Source: Melioribacter sp051488665
GTDB taxonomy: Bacteria; Bacteroidota; Ignavibacteria; Ignavibacteriales; Melioribacteraceae
DNA: 64,000 nt
Direction: 5' to 3'
Assembly: GCF_051488665.1 (NCBI RefSeq)
Contig: NZ_JBPSEG010000004.1
Coordinates: forward strand, 62,001 to 126,000
In this document: one piece after another, positions 28,131 through 36,517 of the stretch
Numbering within the stretch: position 1 is the stretch's first letter
Layout: each line of letters starts with the position of its first letter
Notes under the pieces: generated by a model
Databases searched by the model: none
What the model was told of the DNA's origin: nothing
What the model saw: the letters and a program-made list of their open reading frames with translations, nothing else
Made by a program: the position numbers and the translations under genes

Positions 28131-29219
28131 TTACCTTCTCGTAAGACGAATCAAAGCATCTTCTCCGATTTTTCGCACGTCGTTCATCTGGAATTTATAA
28201 GCTTTAGAAAGACTGTTTATTCCGAGCCCGCTGCACAATGGAATTCCTTCGCAGAGCAGTTTTGGAGCAATAAACAACAGAATCTCGTCGTCGAGTTTGC
28301 TTTTTATAAACGACGAAAAAACTCTGCCCCCTCCTTCAACGAGTATCGAAGTAATTTTCAATTTGCTAAGTTTTCTCATTAGCGACTTGAGGTCGATCAT
28401 CCCTTCCGAAGTTACAGGCACAAAGATAAACTCGACTCCGGCTTCGTAATATTTAGCCAATTTCGGCAGGTCTTTGTTTTTTTTGTCGGTAACAATTATC
28501 AGGTTATTATCTTTGTTTTTTCGTACGAGGTCCGAATTCGGTTTGAGTTCCAGACGGGAATCGAGCACAATTCGTTTTGGATTGCGTCCTTCGACCAGTC
28601 TAACCGTTAAAGAAGGTTTGTCGGTTTTAACGGTATTGTACCCGACAAGCACGGCATCGTACTCGGAGCGCAATTCGTGAACCAAACTTCTCGATTCTAC
28701 GGAAGTAATCCACTTCGAATTGCCGTTAATGTCGCTAATTTTTCCGTCGAGAGTAAGCGCCATTTTCAAAGTAACATAAGGCAATTTGGAAGAGCTGTAT
28801 TTCAAAAAGAAGCGGTTTAAATCGAACGATTCTTTTTCCATCACTCCGGAAATTATCGAGATTCCGCTTTCTTTCAATTTTTTCATTATTTTATTGTAAA
28901 AAAGCGAATTGTTGTCCAGAACGCCGAAGACCATCTTTTTGATGCCCGAATTTCTAAAAAGCGAGATATATCTTTCTTCTTCGCCGGAAGCGATAACCGG
29001 ATTAATATTCGAATAGAGTACGGAACCTTTCGGAATGTTTTTTAATTTCGATAAAAGAATAAATTCTGGCTGTTCCGACGAACGGTCTTTGAGAAATTCG
29101 GCGCCAACAATCTTACCTTCGTTTACAATAATTACGCCTCTAAGGGAAAGCGGGCTTACCGTCCCTTTCCCTTTTTCCGCCAATTGAAGCGTAATTTGAA
29201 TGTACGATTCTTCTTGCAA
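28131..29219 (-). CDS. ribD: RibD-like protein: intact reductase, degenerate deaminase domain
   Basis: 362 residues, same two-domain length as RibD. The reductase half (about 143-362) keeps KMALTLDGKISD, SKWITSVESRSLVHELRSEY, GYNTVKTDKPSLTVR and LVEGGGRVFSSFI. The deaminase half keeps its fold-like start (YIQITLQLAEKGKG, SPLSLRGVIIV), but the zinc HAE motif is replaced by SSEQPEF (about 47-53) and the PCxxxxxxxxC loop by NINPVIASGEEERY. It should therefore reduce the riboflavin precursor but not deaminate it. It starts with TTG one base after the greA stop, so it is translationally coupled. Confidence 0.85.
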   Translation of the reverse strand: MQEESYIQITLQLAEKGKGTVSPLSLRGVIIVNEGKIVGAEFLKDRSSEQPEFILLSKLKNIPKGSVLYSNINPVIASGEEERYISLFRNSGIKKMVFGVLDNNSLFYNKIMKKLKESGISIISGVMEKESFDLNRFFLKYSSSKLPYVTLKMALTLDGKISDINGNSKWITSVESRSLVHELRSEYDAVLVGYNTVKTDKPSLTVRLVEGRNPKRIVLDSRLELKPNSDLVRKNKDNNLIIVTDKKNKDLPKLAKYYEAGVEFIFVPVTSEGMIDLKSLMRKLSKLKITSILVEGGGRVFSSFIKSKLDDEILLFIAPKLLCEGIPLCSGLGINSLSKAYKFQMNDVRKIGEDALIRLTRR

Positions 29220-29220
29220 T

Positions 29221-29691
29221 TTATTCCAGCTCTAAGATTTCAAATTTTATAATGCCAGCCGGAACTTTTGCCTCTACGGTCTGACCGACCTTAGCTCCTA
29301 TTAACGCCTGTCCGACAGGCGAAGAAATTGAAATTTTACCCGCCTCGAGATTTGCTTCTTCCGGAGATACGAGAGTGTATGTGTAGGTTTTTTGATTTTT
29401 AAGATTTTTTACTTTCACAGTAGAAAGAATATGAACCTGGTCTTTCGGCATATTCGATGTGTCAATTATTCTGGCTCTCGAAAGGAGTTCTTCGAGTTTA
29501 CTAATTTTCATTTCCAGGAGACCCTGTTCTTCTTTGGCGGCGTCGTATTCGGCATTTTCCGATAAATCGCCGTGCGCGCGGGCTTCGGCAATTTTTTCCG
29601 CCATTTTTTTTCTGCCGTTTGTTTTCAATTCATTAAGTTCTTTTTCGATTTCCCGCATACGCTCTTTACTCAAGTATACAAAATGTGCCAC
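29221..29691 (-). CDS. greA: Transcription elongation factor GreA
   Basis: 156 residues, the usual GreA length. The N-terminal coiled coil has the acidic tip DLSENAEYDAAKEEQ, which enters the RNA polymerase secondary channel to promote transcript cleavage. The C-terminal domain has SPVGQALIGAKVGQ. The start is GTG at 29691, chosen because AAAGGAG lies eight bases upstream and homologues start at this point; an in-frame reading to 29805 would run through a terminator hairpin. It is first gene of a seven-gene minus-strand run down to 22341. Confidence 0.93.
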   Translation of the reverse strand: MAHFVYLSKERMREIEKELNELKTNGRKKMAEKIAEARAHGDLSENAEYDAAKEEQGLLEMKISKLEELLSRARIIDTSNMPKDQVHILSTVKVKNLKNQKTYTYTLVSPEEANLEAGKISISSPVGQALIGAKVGQTVEAKVPAGIIKFEILELE

Positions 29692-29726
29692 TTCAATAAC
29701 TCCTTTTTCTATTTTTGTCGTTTCGT

Positions 29727-29758
29727 AAAAAAAAATTGCCACCGCTTCCGCAGTGGCA
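29727..29758 (-). terminator. Intrinsic terminator within greA leader (candidate attenuator)
   Basis: On the minus strand TGCCACTGC, loop GGAA (a GNRA tetraloop), GCGGTGGCA form a 9-bp stem with one G-U pair, then A and nine T (29727-29735). It ends about 30 nt before the greA ribosome-binding site. No minus-strand gene lies directly upstream, so it appears to act on transcripts started just before greA. Confidence 0.8.
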
Positions 29759-29865
29759 TCGAAAAAATAAAAATATTCGTCGAAGTTTTCAACTATAAAC
29801 GGCATTCAGCTTTCAATTCTCTGACTGCTTTCTTAAATTTAATATCCGAATACCGCAGGGCAAAG

Positions 29866-31029
29866 ATGAACAAAAAATTATTATATCTGGTTTTGTTTTC
29901 GATTGCGATGGCTTATCTTGAAGCGAGCGTAGTGGTTTATCTGCGAAAAATCTATTACCCCGCCGGTTTTCGTTTCCCTTTGCAACCGATTGAACTTGAG
30001 ACGTTAATAATAGAAGTCGGAAGAGAAATTTCCACTTTGCTGATGTTAACGGCGGTCTCGTATATATATGGAACAACTTTTCGAAAACGGTTTGCGTCAT
30101 TTCTGATGGCATTCGGCATATGGGATATTTTCTACTACATATGGCTCAAAATCCTGATCGGTTGGCCGTATTCGCTTTTCGACGACGATCTGCTCTTTTT
30201 GATACCGATACCGTGGATATCGCCCGTATTGGCTCCGGTTATCGTATCGTTGTTTTTTATCTTATATTATATTCTGGAGTCGAGGACAAAAGAAGGGAAG
30301 CATCCCGTAAATCGCGGCGCTATTATGCTTTCGTCGACAGGAACAATTTTAATTCTAATATCGTTTATGTGGAACGTTAAAGAAAGAATTCATTCGAGTT
30401 CACCGGTAGAATTTCTTTGGGAAGTTTTTATAACGGGAATAATATTCTGGTCAATAAGCTTATTAATCATATACAGAAAAAAGGAGAAAACTATGGCTAC
30501 AGAAACATTAAAACTCGGTTCCGAAGCGCCCGATTTCAGTCTGGAAGGCGTTGACGGCAAGACATACTCTCTCGAAAATTTCAAAGACAAAGATGCGCTA
30601 ATTGTCATTTTCAGCTGCAATCACTGCCCTTACGTAAAGGCATATGAAGACAGAATAATAAAGATTCAGGAAGACTATGCTCCAAGAGTACAAGTCGTGG
30701 CAATCAATTCAAACGACGACGTGAACTACCCCGAAGATTCGTTCGAGGAGATGAAAAAGAGAGCCGCCGAGAAGAAATTTAATTTTCCATACCTGCGGGA
30801 TGAAACGCAGGAAGTAGCAAAAGCATACGGAGCGACTCACACTCCGGAAATCTTTTTGTTCGATAAAAGCCGCCAGCTCCGCTTTCACGGCAAGATAGAC
30901 GACAACTGGCAGGATCCTTCGGCAGTAAAGCAAAATTACCTGAGGGACGCTCTCGACGAATTGCTCGCCGGTAAAGAAATATCCGTGCCCGAGACTTTTA
31001 CAATCGGATGCACTATAAAATGGAAATAA
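29866..31029 (+). CDS. Membrane protein fused in frame to thioredoxin-like (PRX_like1) protein
   Basis: One open frame of 387 codons. Residues 1-209 hold about six membrane helices of an unrecognised integral membrane protein. Residues 210-387 are a thioredoxin-fold protein of the family with FSCNHCPYVKAYEDR (CxxC-type active site), normally a separate soluble protein of about 180 residues. At the junction an ATG (30493) preceded by AAAAAAGGAGAAAA gives a near-ideal internal start, so both a fusion and a soluble 178-residue product are possible. The last helix ends in YRKKEK, which places the thioredoxin domain in the cytoplasm. Confidence 0.75.
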   Translation: MNKKLLYLVLFSIAMAYLEASVVVYLRKIYYPAGFRFPLQPIELETLIIEVGREISTLLMLTAVSYIYGTTFRKRFASFLMAFGIWDIFYYIWLKILIGWPYSLFDDDLLFLIPIPWISPVLAPVIVSLFFILYYILESRTKEGKHPVNRGAIMLSSTGTILILISFMWNVKERIHSSSPVEFLWEVFITGIIFWSISLLIIYRKKEKTMATETLKLGSEAPDFSLEGVDGKTYSLENFKDKDALIVIFSCNHCPYVKAYEDRIIKIQEDYAPRVQVVAINSNDDVNYPEDSFEEMKKRAAEKKFNFPYLRDETQEVAKAYGATHTPEIFLFDKSRQLRFHGKIDDNWQDPSAVKQNYLRDALDELLAGKEISVPETFTIGCTIKWK

Positions 31030-31058
31030 AAAAAGGCTGCTTGCGGGCAGCCTTTTTT
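31028..31058. terminator. Bidirectional intrinsic terminator
   Basis: Stem GGCTGC/GCAGCC (31035-31040 and 31047-31052) flanked by seven A before and six T after. It serves the + thioredoxin fusion gene and the convergent - beta-barrel gene. Confidence 0.85.
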
Positions 31059-31082
31059 AATAATTCAAATTTCGCTTCATCA

Positions 31083-31727
31083 TCAATACATTATTCCGAG
31101 ATTCAGGGTTATATAAATATGTCCGAAATCCTTGCGCACTTTTCCTTCAAGGCTTTCTACTCCGTCGTCGAGCATATGAATAAAATAGTAACGCACGTTA
31201 AGCCCGGCAAGATTTTTTTTGCTGATTCCGAAATTTGCTCCGATGCCTACATATCCGCCTGCGGCATAATGCATTTTAGCGTCTCCGAAAGAGGAGAAAA
31301 ATTCCTTCTCGTAGGGAGTTGTAAGTACAAACGTGGGACCGACGCCTGCATTTACATAAGGTCTTAAGTTATCCGTCAGCGTATTACTGAACAATCTGTA
31401 ATGAACTCCGAAATTAAGCGGAATGAGGAATACCCGGTTCTTTTTCCCGATAACATACGGAATACCGAAATACGGATCGATATATTCGATTTCCCTCTCG
31501 TCTTTCGATTCCGATACGGAAAGGTCGGCAAATCCGGTAATATTTTCGCTCAAACTTTTTCTGAAGAAAGTACCTAATCCGAATCCGCCTTCACCGAACA
31601 TAATGTCAATACCCCAGCTGTTCTCCGGAAATACTTCGTTTGGTTTTTCCGGCGCAAGCTTGCCAATGCGTTGCCCGTAGATTGAGATCATTGGCATCAA
31701 AATCATCATCAACACAAATCTTTTCAT
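31083..31727 (-). CDS. Outer-membrane beta-barrel protein
   Basis: 214 residues. Signal peptide (about 1-18, MKRFVLMMILMPMISIYGQ), then alternating amphipathic strands typical of small OmpA/OmpW-like barrels: GIDIMFGEGGFGLGTFFR, RVFLIPLNFGVHYRLF, PYVNAGVGPTFVL, GGYVGIGANFGI, LNVRYYFIHM, with the C-terminal strand IYITLNLGIMY. No specific family. ATG 31727 has AAGGAGGAGTG upstream and removes a 13-residue charged extension. Confidence 0.8.
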   Translation of the reverse strand: MKRFVLMMILMPMISIYGQRIGKLAPEKPNEVFPENSWGIDIMFGEGGFGLGTFFRKSLSENITGFADLSVSESKDEREIEYIDPYFGIPYVIGKKNRVFLIPLNFGVHYRLFSNTLTDNLRPYVNAGVGPTFVLTTPYEKEFFSSFGDAKMHYAAGGYVGIGANFGISKKNLAGLNVRYYFIHMLDDGVESLEGKVRKDFGHIYITLNLGIMY

Positions 31728-31821
31728 TTCACTCCTCCTTTTCGACCGTTCAATCAATTTTCTCAACTAATATGTATATTAGACAATAACAAAAACAAAT
31801 TTAATTCCCGATAGGTTTAAA

Positions 31822-32331
31822 ATGCCGCAAAACCTGGAACTAAAAGTAAGGGTCAAATCTCACAGAAGATTTCTTACTCACTTAAAAAATAACAATATAC
31901 CTTTTGTTTCTCAATTAAATCAGAAAGATATTTATTTTGCATACGACAACGGATTGTTAAAATTAAGGATTGAGAACGGAAAATATTCGCTTATAAAATA
32001 TAACCGGAACGAGTCCGGGAAACGATGGAGTAAATATCGAATTCTGAATTTGGACGGCGACGATCCGTACGACTATCTGAAAGATATTCTTCGAATCGAG
32101 ACTGTTGTTGAAAAGAAGCGCCTGTTGTATCTATATAAAAACACTCGCATCCATCTCGATTATGTGAAACGATTGGGGTATTTCATCGAACTGGAAACCG
32201 TTTTAACCGGGAATAAAAAAGAAGCCGCCCGGGAGTTCAATTTTATAGTGGAACTCCTTAAATTGAGGAACGAAGAAGAATTAAGATGCTCATATAAAAA
32301 TTTAATCGACTCGCTTTATGATTCTGACTAA
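31822..32331 (+). CDS. CYTH-domain protein (class IV adenylate cyclase / triphosphatase-like)
   Basis: 169 residues. The N-terminal NLELKVRVKS fits the ExExK motif of CYTH enzymes. Later strands include DIYFAYDNGLLKLRIENGKYSLIKYNR, RIHLDYVKRLGYFIELETVL with the expected basic and acidic residues of the tunnel. Such enzymes hydrolyse triphosphates (ThTP, PPPi) or make cAMP; which applies here cannot be said. Its end overlaps the AddB-like gene by 14 nt. Confidence 0.82.
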   Translation: MPQNLELKVRVKSHRRFLTHLKNNNIPFVSQLNQKDIYFAYDNGLLKLRIENGKYSLIKYNRNESGKRWSKYRILNLDGDDPYDYLKDILRIETVVEKKRLLYLYKNTRIHLDYVKRLGYFIELETVLTGNKKEAAREFNFIVELLKLRNEEELRCSYKNLIDSLYDSD

Positions 32332-35300
32332 AGAACAAAATTCGAACTTCAATATTCCTGAAGCAATTCAAAACCTAATAAATTCGAAAAAGCTTAACGA
32401 GGCTGTATTTCTCGTTCCGACTAACAGGAAAGCCCGGCATTTAAAGAAAGAACTAATTTCCGTAACTCCAGGACGTTCAACGGGAAAGATTAATATCGAA
32501 ACGCTTTCCACTTTAGCCTCGGGAATTCTCGGTAAGAAATACGACTTCAAAATTTTAAGCGACGCTGCGGCGTCGGTATTTATCAAGCAGGCAGTCAACA
32601 GCGTTAGCCTCCGGTATTTCAAAGTTTACAACGGCGACATTCCCTACGGCACGCTGGAAAGAATTAAAAATGTTATTACCGAATACAAACGGCACGGCAT
32701 TACTCCTGAGAATTTGAGAGAAAACGCGGAGGAACTCGACACAAAAGAAAAACAAAAAGCGCTCGACATAGCCGATATTTACGAAAAATTCAAGGAGAAA
32801 TGTTATTCAGCAAAAGCTTTTGAAATCGGCGACGTTTATTATGAACTCTTAAATCTGGACGATAACGAATTCGAAACTAATTTCAGAGAATATTTGCCCG
32901 AGGCGCATTTTATATTCGGAGACGAATTTATTGAATTTACAAATCCCGAGATCAAAATTCTGAGCAGAATATCGAATATCAAAGGCGTGCGTCTTTACAT
33001 TAACTTCGATTATAATATAGACAATAAATATCTTTTCGGTCATCTCGACGAGGGTTATAATAATTTCGGAAAAGAAGGCTTTGTTAAAATTTACGACGCA
33101 AGCGGTTATCCGGAGAGCAATTTTAAACAAAGACTGAAAGAAAATTTATTTAACCTCTCCCCGGACAAAAGAAAATCCAATAAAACCGGAGAAAACATTT
33201 TAATTCTTAAATGCGACGACAGGGAGGCGGAGGTCGAGACCATCTCCAGAGTAATAAAAAAATTAATAAAAGAAAAAAATGCCGACCCGCATCGTATCTG
33301 CGTCGTTTTTAATAACATACAGAATTACTCGGTAACCGTACGAGATGTTTTCAGAAAAAACGGACTCCCGATAAATTTGACGGACAGATTTACGCTTGCG
33401 AACAACAATGCCGTCAACGGTATTATAAATTTTCTCGAAATCATCGAAAGCGATTATTTCTATCAGAATATATTGAGAGCCTTAAGCAACAGTCTCTTGA
33501 ACGCCGGCGACATTTCCGCCGCAAATCTATCGAAGGCGGCGGTTGAATTAAAAATTATTGCCGGCAAAAAAAATTGGATATCCGCACTGGAGCAGGCTGC
33601 CGAAGTTGAGAAATTTTCGATATACGGCGACGACGGCGGAGTTTCTTTGACTCAGGCAAAAAGAGATTTTGAGAAATTAGTAGAATTCCTGAGCCCGTTC
33701 GAGAGTCTGACCAATGAATATTCCATTGAGGAATTCGGCAAATCCCTGAGAGAATTCATTTATAAATCCGGGCTGCCTTTTAAAATATTATCCGACGGCA
33801 CGGACAGAAGCATAAGGGAAGAAAACATTAGGGCATTCGAAAAATTCATCGAAACTCTGGACGAAATTTTTTACTTACTCTCGGAGGAATACGGAAAAGA
33901 AACCAAATTCAAACTAAGTTTCTTTATTGAACAGTTGAGGACTGTAGCGCAATGGACGCGGTTCAATACAAAAGAAAAATCCGGATACGGCATTACTATT
34001 ACAACGCCCGATGAAATAAGGGGACTGAAATACGACTACCTTTTTATCGGCGGACTATGCGAGGGGGACTTGCCTACAAGATATAATCCCGAAATCTTCT
34101 TCAGCGGCAAATTCAAAAAGGGAGCCCGGAAGCATCAATTGGAAGAAAGATATCTTTTTTATAAAACATTATGCGCCTGGGAAAAGCAATTATATTTATC
34201 GTACCCCCTTTCGGACAACGGAAGGGAATTAATCAAATCTACCTTCTTAAGCGAATTAGAATCTCTGTTTGAAATTAAAGAAGCCAACATACGGGAACTA
34301 AATAAATTTATTTATTCCGAAGAAGAATGGCTGATTAATTACGGTCAGGGGCAAAAATGCGATTACTTATTTACAAGAACGGATACCGGCAATATAGATA
34401 AAGCCGTTAATATCGAAGCGGCTCGCGAACAAAACCCCGAAGATTCCGGATATTGCGGTTTCATAGATGCCTCAACTATGAATAAATACGGCAGCCTTCA
34501 CGGTGACAATGTCTTTTCGGTTTCGCAATTGGAAACCTACGCCCGCTGTCCATTTAAATATTTCATAGAAAGAATATTAAAAGTAGAATCGGAATCGCAG
34601 CCTTCCGAGGACGTCGAATCGTTAGAACTGGGAAATCTGTTGCATTATATTTTATTCAAATTCTATCTGCAAGTAAAAAAAGAAAACATAAACATTGTAA
34701 AAGACAGGGAAAAAGCCGAGAACCTAATTTTTTCAATTGCCGAAGAAGCAATAGGAGGCGGAATTTTCAGGTCGCCTTTTTCATTCTTCGAAAAAGAAAT
34801 AATATTGGGAATAAATAATGACAGGAGACAGTCCATACTATACAGATTTCTCGAAAAAGAAATCGAATATGCGCAAGACGGATTCCGTCCGGCTTACTTT
34901 GAAGTATCATTCGGCAGAAAAAAACTGATAGACGTCGACGAGGACTTGAGCGCGGTTGAAGCAGTTGACATTACCCCGAATCTCAAACTCAAGGGAAAAA
35001 TCGACCGAATAGACATTCGGGGAAATACTTTCGACATCATCGATTATAAAACGGGCAGCGCCAAGCTATCCGGCAGAGATTTGGAAAAAGGATTGTCATT
35101 GCAGCTGCCTCTGTACGCTTATATAGCCTCCCGACTCCTTAATAATTCCATAGGCAAGGATTTTACGCCTCATGAACTCTATATTTACACTTTAAAATAC
35201 AACAATAAATCCTTTGGCAAGAATTCGCTAAACAAAGCCAGAGATAAAACTACTATATATGATAAGATCAAAAATGCCATTGAAAAGGCGGAAGTATTTG

Positions 35301-35410
35301 CCGAAGGTATAATGACAGGCAAATTTCACATTTCCTCGCACGAAAACAGAGAAACGATAGCCTGCAGATTCTGCAATCTTTCGAGTATATGCCGCGTAAA
35401 AAATAATTGA
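32318..35410 (+). CDS. AddB-like nuclease subunit (PD-(D/E)XK with iron-sulfur cysteines)
   Basis: 1030 residues. The C-terminal RecB-type nuclease is clear: LKLKGKIDRIDIRGNTFDIIDYKTG (about 887-910) and QLPLYAY. The AddB [4Fe-4S] cysteines are present: YARCPFKYF (about 743) and CRFCNLSSIC near residues 1014-1023. The N-terminal part is a UvrD-like fold (FLVPTNRKARHLKKEL, later ITTPDEIRGLKYDYLFIGGL) without a Walker A motif, so no helicase motor is expected. It would pair with an AddA for double-strand-break repair; no addA is in the window. Confidence 0.82.
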   Translation: MILTKEQNSNFNIPEAIQNLINSKKLNEAVFLVPTNRKARHLKKELISVTPGRSTGKINIETLSTLASGILGKKYDFKILSDAAASVFIKQAVNSVSLRYFKVYNGDIPYGTLERIKNVITEYKRHGITPENLRENAEELDTKEKQKALDIADIYEKFKEKCYSAKAFEIGDVYYELLNLDDNEFETNFREYLPEAHFIFGDEFIEFTNPEIKILSRISNIKGVRLYINFDYNIDNKYLFGHLDEGYNNFGKEGFVKIYDASGYPESNFKQRLKENLFNLSPDKRKSNKTGENILILKCDDREAEVETISRVIKKLIKEKNADPHRICVVFNNIQNYSVTVRDVFRKNGLPINLTDRFTLANNNAVNGIINFLEIIESDYFYQNILRALSNSLLNAGDISAANLSKAAVELKIIAGKKNWISALEQAAEVEKFSIYGDDGGVSLTQAKRDFEKLVEFLSPFESLTNEYSIEEFGKSLREFIYKSGLPFKILSDGTDRSIREENIRAFEKFIETLDEIFYLLSEEYGKETKFKLSFFIEQLRTVAQWTRFNTKEKSGYGITITTPDEIRGLKYDYLFIGGLCEGDLPTRYNPEIFFSGKFKKGARKHQLEERYLFYKTLCAWEKQLYLSYPLSDNGRELIKSTFLSELESLFEIKEANIRELNKFIYSEEEWLINYGQGQKCDYLFTRTDTGNIDKAVNIEAAREQNPEDSGYCGFIDASTMNKYGSLHGDNVFSVSQLETYARCPFKYFIERILKVESESQPSEDVESLELGNLLHYILFKFYLQVKKENINIVKDREKAENLIFSIAEEAIGGGIFRSPFSFFEKEIILGINNDRRQSILYRFLEKEIEYAQDGFRPAYFEVSFGRKKLIDVDEDLSAVEAVDITPNLKLKGKIDRIDIRGNTFDIIDYKTGSAKLSGRDLEKGLSLQLPLYAYIASRLLNNSIGKDFTPHELYIYTLKYNNKSFGKNSLNKARDKTTIYDKIKNAIEKAEVFAEGIMTGKFHISSHENRETIACRFCNLSSICRVKNN

Positions 35411-35458
35411 AGCCCACGTATAAATTCACTATTTTATGTTACTTAATATAGAAAAAGA

Positions 35459-36358
35459 ATGGATACAGTTAGGATATTATTTCTGGTTATATATGTGAGT
35501 TACCTTGGACCTCTTATTAGATTCAAAGGTCATAAATTATTCTATTTCTTTTTTGTATATGCTATCTCGGATCCACTCTTATTGATTCTATCAACTTATA
35601 CAGGAATGGAAGTCTACCATTACTATTATTATCTTTTGATTTTATTAATAACAATATCGGTATTGCCGGATTTAAATATAAAGTATAAATCATCAATAAT
35701 ATTCAGTACGTTATTTTATCTATCGATAGATCCCGATCCTTTAGATAAAGTAATAGCAATAATACTTTTAATACTATTCCTTTGCTTCTATTTTGCGAGC
35801 ACTTTCGTCAAAAAACTCATAACTGAGAAAAAAGCATATCTTTATTTGTTAGCTCTCATAGCGATTCATTTTATTATAATTGCATCGAAGTATTTATATT
35901 ACACGGACAACGATTTGCTCAAAGAGTTATATCCGCTTCGTCTGTCAGCCAATATAATTCTTGTTATACTGATAACAATTGCTGGACCTGATTATTCAAT
36001 TCCGCTCAATTTGAAAATTTTTGATAAACTTGCAAAAAAACGACTCAGCAATATCGAATCGCCCTTAACTTTCATTTCCGAGCTCAAGAAATTAGGACTT
36101 ACAAATAGAGAAATCGAAATACTGAAATATATCGGAGACGGCTACACGTCCAAAGAGATAGCTCAAATTTTAAATCTTTCAAAAAAAACAATCGATTATT
36201 ACAGAAGCGTAATAAAAGATAAGCTAAATGTCAGTACAAAATCGGAATTAATGCAAATAGTTAAAGATAAAAACTTAGAAATCGAACAATATTTAAAAAA
36301 TAATAACAATCTTGATATCGACAATCCCCCTTCGAGTCTGCAAACCTCCAACAACTAA
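35459..36358 (+). CDS. Membrane-anchored LuxR-type transcription regulator
   Basis: 299 residues. The first 185 are strongly hydrophobic with about seven membrane helices and no recognised sensor. Residues about 205-275 form a GerE/LuxR HTH: LGLTNREIEILKYIGDGYTSKEIAQ and LSKKTIDYYRSVIKDKLNVST. There is no receiver domain, so a membrane signal would have to be passed straight to the DNA-binding domain. The gene is notably AT-rich relative to flanks. Two 14-bp repeats downstream (36385-36420) are possible binding sites. Confidence 0.85.
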   Translation: MDTVRILFLVIYVSYLGPLIRFKGHKLFYFFFVYAISDPLLLILSTYTGMEVYHYYYYLLILLITISVLPDLNIKYKSSIIFSTLFYLSIDPDPLDKVIAIILLILFLCFYFASTFVKKLITEKKAYLYLLALIAIHFIIIASKYLYYTDNDLLKELYPLRLSANIILVILITIAGPDYSIPLNLKIFDKLAKKRLSNIESPLTFISELKKLGLTNREIEILKYIGDGYTSKEIAQILNLSKKTIDYYRSVIKDKLNVSTKSELMQIVKDKNLEIEQYLKNNNNLDIDNPPSSLQTSNN

Positions 36359-36384
36359 AATTTAAGGCAAATTAGTACTTTTTT

Positions 36385-36420
36385 AGGATTTTTTCCCCTT
36401 GATATTGGGAGTTTATCCCT
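36385..36420 (+). promoter_or_regulatory. Two copies of an imperfect palindrome RGGAKTTTWTCCCY
   Basis: AGGATTTTTTCCCC (36385-36398) and GGGAGTTTATCCCT (36407-36420) are spaced 22 bp, about two helical turns, upstream of a TATTTTTG element at 36443-36450. The layout suits an activator site for the small membrane-protein gene; the adjacent LuxR-type protein is the obvious candidate. Confidence 0.45.
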
Positions 36421-36442
36421 ATCTAATCTGTAATGAATGATT

Positions 36443-36450
36443 TATTTTTG
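36443..36450 (+). promoter_or_regulatory. Candidate -7 element (TATTTTTG)
   Basis: An exact TAnnTTTG match 23 bp after the second palindromic repeat. The transcript would carry the GC-rich hairpin at 36476-36498 in its leader. There is no clear -33 TTG, which fits an activator-dependent promoter. Confidence 0.4.
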
Positions 36451-36475
36451 TAGTATGTCGAGGGCGCCATTAGGG

Positions 36476-36498
36476 CCGGATTGTTTGTTGCAATCCGG
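36476..36498 (+). repeat. GC-rich palindrome in leader (REP-like)
   Basis: CCGGATTG, 7-nt loop, CAATCCGG: a perfect 8-bp stem inside a GC-rich patch (about 36461-36515) that contrasts with the AT-rich surroundings. It resembles the CCGGATTG-type palindromes scattered in Bacteroidota genomes. Only one copy is seen in this window. It sits 20 nt before the next gene's ATG and could affect its translation. Confidence 0.5.
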
Positions 36499-36517
36499 TC
36501 TGGAAGTGGCAGGGATT

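Noticed and set aside
29692..29805. Longer GreA reading from 29805
   Set aside because: It would translate the terminator hairpin and U-run; the GTG at 29691 has a strong ribosome-binding site and gives the family length.
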